This document shows positions 57,694 to 64,000 of a stretch of 64,000 bases of DNA, piece after piece. Each line of letters starts with the position of its first letter. Position 1 is the first letter of the stretch. This DNA is from Rhabditophanes sp. KR3021. Taxonomy: Eukaryota > Nematoda > Chromadorea > Rhabditida > Alloionematidae. The position numbers were made by a program, and so were the translations under genes. Location: NCBI GenBank assembly GCA_963281155.1, contig CAUJLY010000001.1:868001-932000 (forward strand). The letters run 5' to 3'. The notes below the pieces were generated by a model. That model had not been told where the DNA came from. It made no database searches and saw only the letters and a list, made by a program, of their open reading frames with translations.

Positions 57694-58737
57694 TCATCCC
57701 TTCAAATAAACAAATTTATTTCTAAATTTCACCGCCTTCTTCATCAAAAACTGCCTATTCTGCTCCAACAAAAGCACAAAAAAGCCAGCATTCAAGAAAG
57801 GACAACAAGAATGCAACATTATTATAATAGTTCCAAAAGACCTCCATTCATTCTCATTAAACAAAGAAACCATATAACAAAAAAAAGGAATGCCAGATAT
57901 AAGTATGGGACTACATGATTGCAACAACAAAACTTGCCCGAATTCAATATTGAGTTTCTTGGTTTTGGGCAACACATATTTTTGGCATTCTTTCATATAA
58001 TTTTTGAACATAAAATATATGCTAATGACTAATGAGTAATTAAAGGTGTAAAATATCAAGTAAGGAATCGCTACTATATAGAATTCATACGTGCCCTTAA
58101 GAATGAATGAATGATTGAATTAGGAGATATTTATAGCTTACAAGTTTAATAACAATGCTTTTAGTGTTCCTGGTTACAATCATACTTCCGTTATAGTGAT
58201 TCGCTTGATCTAAGTCGTATGCAATAGTGAGTTGGGTGTTTGTATCGAATGAAAAGTAGAGGTCTATTGTTAAGGATAAGGAAATTGCCACAATTACAAT
58301 TAATCCACAAATAAAATGAACAAAGGTCATCTTTTTTATGTTTGTAATTTGAAAGTAACGCATGCATACTATCAACGTCACAAAGATTACATTTGAAAAA
58401 AAGAAAAAGTAAAAAATTGATACCAATATTCTATACACTTCAAATGAAATTGCAGCGATTGAGGTGTATTCTAAATTAAATATAAGATATTTGTTTATAA
58501 CAATTAACTCCAGCCTCAGGAAGAAATTTGCAATTCCATAAATTATATCAAAAATGAACTAAAAAGGAAATACGGAATTTGTTATTTGCCAATTACCTGC
58601 CCAAACAAAGCCATCAAATACCCATTATTAGGATCACCGATACTTGATTTATAAGTAGGAAACAAAGACAGTGCAATTAAATTAAAAAAAATAGTCAAAA
58701 TAAAAATAATCAAATAAGCATATGTTAATAAATACAT
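57694..58737 (-). CDS. Serpentine 7TM chemoreceptor (str/srd/srh-like superfamily, 3 exons)
   Basis: Exons in coding order are 58597-58737, 58142-58558 and 57694-58095. Introns are 38 and 46 bases, and the protein has 319 residues. Seven hydrophobic segments can be placed. TM3 is followed by CMRYFQITNIKKM. A long extracellular loop with NGS and NTQ sites precedes TM5. TM6 carries the str-superfamily pattern LLLQSCSPILISGIPFF, and TM7 ends with CCPFLNAGFFVLLLEQNRQ. The Pro in TM6 and the PxxN-like TM7 are usual. The gene is complete and very AT-rich. Confidence 0.75.
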
Positions 58738-59094
58738 TCCTTGACATATGCCGTTTTATTCAAAAACAAAGAGTAAATATGCATATCCTTCTATCACATT
58801 CATTTCACCTTTCTTTTTTAAATAATAATAATTAATATTACATATTTATTCACTGTTGTTTGTTCTTATTATTTATATAGCATGCAAAGACAATTTAACA
58901 TTTAATAACACTTAGAATAGTGCGCAGTTGGGGTGTCTGATGGCAAAATGAATGCAAAAACATGTATAATAATAGATGTCTAGTTTGGTTGGATGGACAT
59001 ATTTAATTATGTAGTTTAATGTTGTTTGTGATGGATAGGATTAGTATTTATGGTTTGGCAAAAAATGATAATAAATTAAAGAAACATGATTTGA
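58738..59094. other. Intergenic, AT-rich
   Basis: Promoter side of the receptor and 3' side of the CAP gene. Nothing else seen. Confidence 0.4.
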
Positions 59095-59786
59095 TTAACC
59101 TTTTGGCGCAGGTTTATTGGATTTAACGGGTTTTTTGGCGTTAGCTGCAAGTCTTGTCTTTGCAGGTTTTTTTAATCCAATTCTTGTGCTTTTCTTGGCT
59201 TTGACTGGTTTTTTGTTACCGGGTTTCTTCTTGTTAGCAGGTTTCTTCATCTTTGGCAGTTCTTTTACATTGGCTGCGAACTTTGTGTAGACATTTCCTG
59301 GTGGATCGTACTGGAAAACTACGTAGCAATAATTTTTCTTGCACGTTATACCGGTTCCTAATCTTCGAGTGGATTTCCAAATTATTTGAGTGAAATGACC
59401 AGTAGACTTGTCGAAGGAAGGCTTCTTAAAGTTGTAACGCAAATGTTCTCGGTACATAACTTTTACTAAATGTTTGATGTAAGCCGGTGGACCCATTCCG
59501 ATGTTTTCTCCGTATTTTCTAGGATATGAATGTTCAAGCCTTCCTGTTTTAGCCATTCTGTCTGCATGTTTTTGAGCCATAAATTCCAATTTCTTGTTGG
59601 AAATCAAAGCGCCAACATTATGTTTCTTTCTAAAGAAATTATGTTCATCCATAAACTTAAAAACAAAAATAAATAGAAGCAAATTAAACAAAAACCAACC
59701 ATTTTCCTCATCTTCCCAACATTCAAACCACCTTCTCCAAGCCTAATTAAATTGACGAAAATCACGACTAAAATCACCACCCTCAT
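59095..59786 (-). CDS. Secreted CAP (SCP/TAPS) protein with Lys/Pro-rich tail (2 exons)
   Basis: Exon 1 is 59700-59786 and carries the signal peptide VVILVVIFVNLIRLGEGG. The intron (59656-59699) has the weaker donor GTTGGT. Exon 2 is 59095-59655, and the total is 215 residues. The CAP domain shows FMDEHNFFRKKH, YGENIGMG, STGHFTQIIWKSTRRLGTGI and the closing FQYDPPGNV. These are the usual CAP motifs with His and Glu in the cleft and few Cys. About 55 residues of Lys/Ala/Pro repeats (KKPxNKK, KKPAK) follow. An in-frame ATG at 59822 could add 12 residues but would precede the signal peptide. CAP proteins are abundant secreted proteins of nematodes. Confidence 0.85.
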
Positions 59787-59842
59787 CTTAATAAAAAAGT
59801 ATCCAGACAAAGAAATAATCATAAATAAACACCCTTTAATTC

Positions 59843-59850
59843 TTTATATA
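59843..59850 (-). promoter_or_regulatory. TATA box of the Lys-rich CAP gene
   Basis: TATATAAA on the minus strand lies 57 bases before the ATG at 59786 and only 8 bases after the stop of the upstream CAP gene. Although the two genes are just 71 bases apart, the second seems to have its own promoter. Confidence 0.5.
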
Positions 59851-59857
59851 GACACAA

Positions 59858-61484
59858 TCAAACGTCCGCCCTCAGTACATTAACATCAAATTTGCCTAAT
59901 ATATTACCGGATGGGAGATATCTAAAACACACCCAGCAGACATTGTCTTCGCATGTGATTCCAGTGCCCATATTTTTTGAATGCTTCCATATTAGTTGAG
60001 TGAAGTGACCAGTTTCTAAGGAGAAGCCGGGGTTGTCGAAGTCGTACATTTTGATTTCGTCGTACATGTTTGAGACGATGTTGGTGGCGATGCTAGTCGA
60101 AGCCATTCCGATATTTTCGCCTTGATGCGGGTAATGGGAGTGTTGTAGTTTTTTCATGGATGCTAGTTCTTTAGAGTATTCTTGGGCTTGGGCTTCCAGG
60201 GAAACGTTGTACTGGAGGGGTTCGACGCCGTGTTTGACGCGGTATTTGTTGTGGTCTGTAAAATACTACATTTCCGAATTAATTATTCATTTTAGGTTTA
60301 ACTTACAGTGTAGTTTAGAGTGGCTTCGATGGAATCAAATACTGGGGGATTGGTGATAGTCTGTGTTGCTTCTCTTGTTGTACTAGGTTCAGGGGTCGTT
60401 GTTGTAGTTGTAAGTTCAGGAGTCGTTGTTGCTATAGTTGTAAGTTCAGGAGTCGTTGTTGTAGGCCTAAGAGTTGTTGTTATAGTTGTAAGTTCAGGAG
60501 TCGTTGTTGTAGGCCTAAGCGTCGTTGTTATAGTTATAAGTTCAGGAGTCGTTGTTGTAGGCCTAGGCGTTGTTGTTATAGTTGTAAGTTCAGGAGTCGT
60601 TGTTGTAGGTCTAAGCGTCGTTGTTATAGTTGTAAGTTCAGAGGTTGCTGTTGTAAGTACAAGAGTTTCGTGTGTTGTTATTCTTTGTGTAGTCAAAGGA
60701 TCATACGTTGACGTATGCTCACCATCAATACGTTCAATTGTTGAAGGTTCTTCTGAATTGTCTATCTCTGATTCATGATTATTTGGAGCAGTTGTAGTAA
60801 TTGGTGGTTTATTAACGCCTGGTGTTGTGCAATTATTAATGTAAGTTTTCTGTGTGTCATTCAAGGCAGGGTTAATTGAGTTATCTTGTGGATGTTGATC
60901 TGCAATATGAGGCGATGGTACAACAGGTATCGTTTTAGGAGGCACGATTGTATTTGGCTTTTTTTTTTTGCAGGAATAATTTTCCTGGGAGGAAGCTTTG
61001 GGGTTGCTTTTGGTTTTTTGAATTTATTTAAATTAAACATATTTTTAAATTTCTTTCCTTTTGGACGACGACGTGTTTTTGGTCTTGAAAAATGTCGCCT
61101 TCGATTATTGAAATTTCTTTGTATAGTTTCCCCATTCATTAGGTGCCACATATATGAGTCATCAAACGACCCTTCTAAATTATTAAAAGTATTCTCCTGC
61201 AAACCAATCCCTTCATCTTGAATTTGATCTGGAGTAAAGGTATCCTTTGATAATCCTTCTAAATTATTAAATATATCTGATCGTGAACTACCAGTAATAA
61301 CTTCTTCTCGAGGTTGTTCAGGTATTCTCTGCATTAATTTCCATATTTCATGAGTATTTATCTGCCGGTCATTTTGATTGTAAGTAAATGTTCGATAAAA
61401 TTTCCTTTTTCCATATCCATTTTGTCCATCAACAAACAAAATCAAATTAATAATTAATAGAAGGGAACAATACATTAAGCACAA
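59858..61484 (-). CDS. Secreted mucin-like CAP protein, frame broken at an 11-base homopolymer
   Basis: The 5' part starts at 61484 with a signal peptide (CSLLLIINLILFVDG) and runs through an Asn/Arg-rich and a basic Pro/Lys region. At 60959-60969 an A11 run (coding strand) forces a frame change. The frame then continues as a Thr/Pro-rich mucin-like stretch with 16-residue repeats. After a 41-base intron (60266-60306), exon 2 (59858-60265) gives the CAP domain: DHNKYRVKHGVEP, HQGENIGMAS, ETGHFTQLIWKHSKNMGTGI, FRYLPSGN. With the A run one base longer the whole reads as one protein of about 530 residues. Either the run was miscalled or the gene is a recent pseudogene. The Thr-rich part should be heavily O-glycosylated. 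Confidence 0.65.
60400..60650 (-). repeat. 48-bp tandem repeat coding the mucin-like segment
   Basis: About four to five units of 48 bases encode TTTPELTTITTTLRPT. They differ by a few bases, mostly at the third codon position, and the outermost units are shortened. Confidence 0.75.
60959..60969. other. 11-base T/A homopolymer at a reading-frame change
   Basis: Eleven T on the plus strand. Twelve (or nine) would keep the CAP-mucin frame open on the minus strand. Confidence 0.7.
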
Positions 61485-62432
61485 ATAATATAAATAAAAA
61501 ATAATATGTCAAAGTCTCTAAATTATTATTAACAAATCATTTGATATTTGCTTTAATGCCCTAAATCCTGTGATAAGCGGTCTCAAACATAAATTATGCT
61601 TTAGCTTTGTTTGATTTAAAGACTTATCAAATACGATTGTATGTTTTTTGCTAAGATTTTGATTAAAGTATTTATTATTTTCCAATTTTAATATGTTATT
61701 ATTGAATCGAAGCAAAGTTGTGACAATGTGTTAGGCGTGTATTTATTGTTTGCACTGATGTAAATCTAAGTTCATCCATGCTGATAACAATTAAATTTAG
61801 TAAAACAAAATGTTTCATTTAAACAATTTTAATTACACAAAATAAAATCTGATAATGGCAAATAAAAATAACAATATTACATATGAATTGTAACAATTTC
61901 CACCTCTAAATAGATATATTTGAACTGTGATAAAATATTGTATTATCTAAATATACTCCTATGCCCTGATAGCGAATGCTTAAAAGAGGCGAATAAATTA
62001 TGCGAACAACGATCATGTAAACGACAAAGAAAAATACCCATAATAGACGATTTAGCAGGCATGCATAAGTTAATTTAAAATAACACTTTACTTAACTGAG
62101 TAACTAAGCAAGACAAAAAAATCGTAAGATACAGAAAAGAAAGACATGATTTACAAAGTTTTATTATTCAAGAGTATAGGTAATATATAATTTATTATGA
62201 TTTGTATTTTTTATTAAGAGGTAGGTTTTCTTCCAGAAAGTTGAAGAGTTTGAGGTAGGAATGAAGGTGTCACTAAAAAGAAACAATTGTAATGAGAGTT
62301 AAAATACCTGAGTAACTAGTAAACTAGCTGGGCAAAGTATTATATGGGATCCTTTTTTGTCTCCATCTCGTTGAGGTAGATTTGGTCATCATGGGTATTT
62401 GTTTTAAATTTCCAACCCATATATCAACAAAG
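61485..62432. other. Intergenic, AT-rich
   Basis: No gene or RNA recognised. Confidence 0.4.
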
Positions 62433-62770
62433 CTACTTTGATATTGCTTGAAACTCATCCTCAAATCTATATTTTTTACCCTTGTTTCTCATTACATAAT
62501 GAATATAACTGTTAAAGGTACAAAATACAAGAGTATCACAGCAACTGCTATATCTAACTTCGTGAAATAATCTCAGTTCTTTTGTGGATGAATTATTGTT
62601 TCTTACACAACTTTTAGAATATGCCAAAACAGTGGAAGGATATTTTAGACAATTTTGATAAATGTGGCGTTGGTTTAATGTGATCAAAACTATTGATGTG
62701 AGTGGAGTTTTTATACAATCATTTAATATATGAGGTTGATAAAGAGCAAACTTGATTGAATAGACATGTT
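62433..62770 (-). pseudogene. 5' fragment of the LRR-like family
   Basis: On the minus strand an open frame reads SIKFALYQPHILNDCIKTPL and continues to a stop at 62433. It aligns with the start of the intact LRR-like protein (MELALCQPQILEDCTKNTYT). No in-frame ATG precedes it; a stop lies just upstream near 62768. Only about 110 residues remain, so this is a third, truncated family copy some 36 kb from the other two. Confidence 0.65.
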
Positions 62771-63412
62771 AAAATAATCTTCTAAACATGGTTCTTTATA
62801 TCAATTCTTTTAATAACCATTATTCCCTGAAATTGATTAAACGCTACTTTAAAACACAAGGAACAGATAAACAACAACATAACTCAAACGCATTTGACGT
62901 AACTTCGAACTTATCAAATCAAAATATCAATGACACCACCCAGCGAATCATTCCTTGCTCTTAATTATTATTTAACCACCGAATTTGAATAACCAAGAAC
63001 ATTCATAAATGGTACCATCTAAAATCAATTAAAAGACAATACATTTTTTGCAAACTACCTGTCTTCTCTATTAACTTTTTTAAGAAATGTTTACTTAATC
63101 AAAGTGATATAACCCACACCACCCTATCTTTAACGCTACGTTTTGTCCAAACTTTGTTTATCATATCCAAACACACTTCCACCCAGGACACCACCACATC
63201 AAACAGTCTCTTCGTTTTGAAAGAAGACACAGGCAACTTTTTGTCTTTGGTTAACAACTTTTTTTAATCATTTTAGAGTCGGTGATAGGTTTGGCTATGT
63301 GTCTGGGAGAGCGTCCTTTCTTAATGATGAAATGTAATTTATTTTAAATATATTTTGTCTTAATTATAGGTCTTCTAATAACGTAGATTATATTATTTAA
63401 ACCATATTTAAT
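62771..63412. other. Intergenic upstream of LETM1
   Basis: AT-rich with no other supported gene. Confidence 0.4.
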
Positions 63413-64000
63413 ATGTTAAATCTATCTAGAAGAGTGATCTTTCACAATCGCTACCACATCGGAAACTTTTTGCTCGCAAGGGACACTGCTGCCCATATTT
63501 CCCCTTTCCATGGATTGTTGGGTGTACGTTGTTTGACCAACGATAAAAGAACCAAATTAGAAGAAACGCTACTTATGTTGAAGGCAGATGTGGCTAAGGG
63601 AAAGGCTAAAGAAGAAAAAGACAAGGTATGTTTGTATTTAATTTAATAAATATATTTGTTTAGTTACCTCAAGTGGCGATACCGAAGCCCCCACTAAAGG
63701 AAAGAATTATTCATGAATTAAAACACTACTACAATGGCTTTCGACTGTTAGCATTAGAAACGAAGATTTCCACCAAATATTTGCATCGCCTTGCAACTGG
63801 ACATACTCTTTTGAGAAAAGAAAAACAACAGTTGGTTCGTACTGTTTCGGATCTTTTCAGATTGGTGCCTTTTTCAGTATTTGTGATTGTGCCTTTTATG
63901 GAATTGGCCTTGCCTATTTTTATCAAGTTGTTTCCGAATATGCTGCCTTCTACCTTTCAGGAAGCTTCTATGGAGGTAAGTTTACTGTTTGATCGTACAT
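63413..64000 (+). CDS. letm-1: LETM1 mitochondrial inner-membrane protein, 5' part (runs off the window)
   Basis: Exon 1 is 63413-63625 and encodes a basic mitochondrial leader (LNLSRRVIFHNRYHIGNF). After a 38-base intron, exon 2 is 63664-63975. It contains KERIIHELKHYYNGFRLLAL and YLHRLATGHTLLRKEKQQL, followed by the transmembrane segment LVPFSVFVIVPFMELALPIF and FPNMLPSTFQ. These are the classic start of LETM1, which acts in K+/H+ or Ca2+/H+ exchange and mitochondrial volume control. The exon ends at a GTAAGT donor at 63976; the ribosome-binding-like domain and C-terminal part lie beyond the window. Confidence 0.93.

Noticed and set aside
60320..60778. Plus-strand Val/Ser-rich frame of 152 codons
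   Set aside because: It is the complement of the Thr/Pro mucin repeats; repeat bias keeps it open. The minus-strand reading connects to a signal peptide and CAP domain.

Overview
This is eukaryotic, AT-rich DNA and almost certainly from a nematode. Introns are mostly 38-52 bases and end in TTTNAG-type acceptors. Genes are close together on both strands. The content is typical of nematodes: serpentine chemoreceptors (srt-like and str/srd-like), a transthyretin-like secreted protein, CAP/SCP-TAPS proteins, a class 2 (EstA-type) lipase, a Skp1-related copy, an ephrin, a divergent GATA factor and an LRR-like family in expansion. The species cannot be named from the sequence.

Region by region. 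1-10 kb: a decayed ShK-type Cys-rich gene, an intronless Asn/Gln-rich GATA factor, a small secreted Cys-rich gene, an 885-aa secreted repeat glycoprotein with a small Lys-rich gene 17 nt downstream, and a frameshifted Skp1-related copy. 10-20 kb: a small protein with RxLF-like motifs, an ephrin (3 exons), GMP reductase (2 exons), a BTB-BACK protein (4 exons, one probable GC-AG intron), a transthyretin-like protein and the proteasome/BRCA2-associated SEM1/DSS1. 20-28 kb: a truncated chemoreceptor, a lipase, and one intact LRR-like gene beside a decayed tandem copy. 28-39 kb: a SAXO-type microtubule-stabiliser with about 27 repeats, eIF3 subunit L, a complete chemoreceptor, tRNA-Gly(GCC), and a block of dispersed repeats with a SINE-like core. 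39-44 kb: a predicted 987-aa protein made of two aromatic-amino-acid-decarboxylase domains. The first has lost the catalytic residues; the second keeps them. 44-54 kb: VPS13, nearly all in one 9.9-kb exon, possibly in an operon with a small upstream gene. 55-64 kb: srt and str/srd-type receptors, two tandem CAP proteins (one mucin-like and broken at an 11-base homopolymer), a fragment of the LRR-like family, and the first two exons of LETM1 running off the end.

Housekeeping genes (GMP reductase, SEM1, eIF3L, VPS13, LETM1, tRNA) alternate with fast-evolving secreted or sensory families. Most of the broken copies belong to the latter. The strongest lead is the dead-plus-live decarboxylase fusion, whose two outsized introns contain antisense coding-like remnants. 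The repeat glycoprotein and the SAXO array are the next most interesting. Exon joins were worked out by hand from reading frame and splice consensus, without transcript data.
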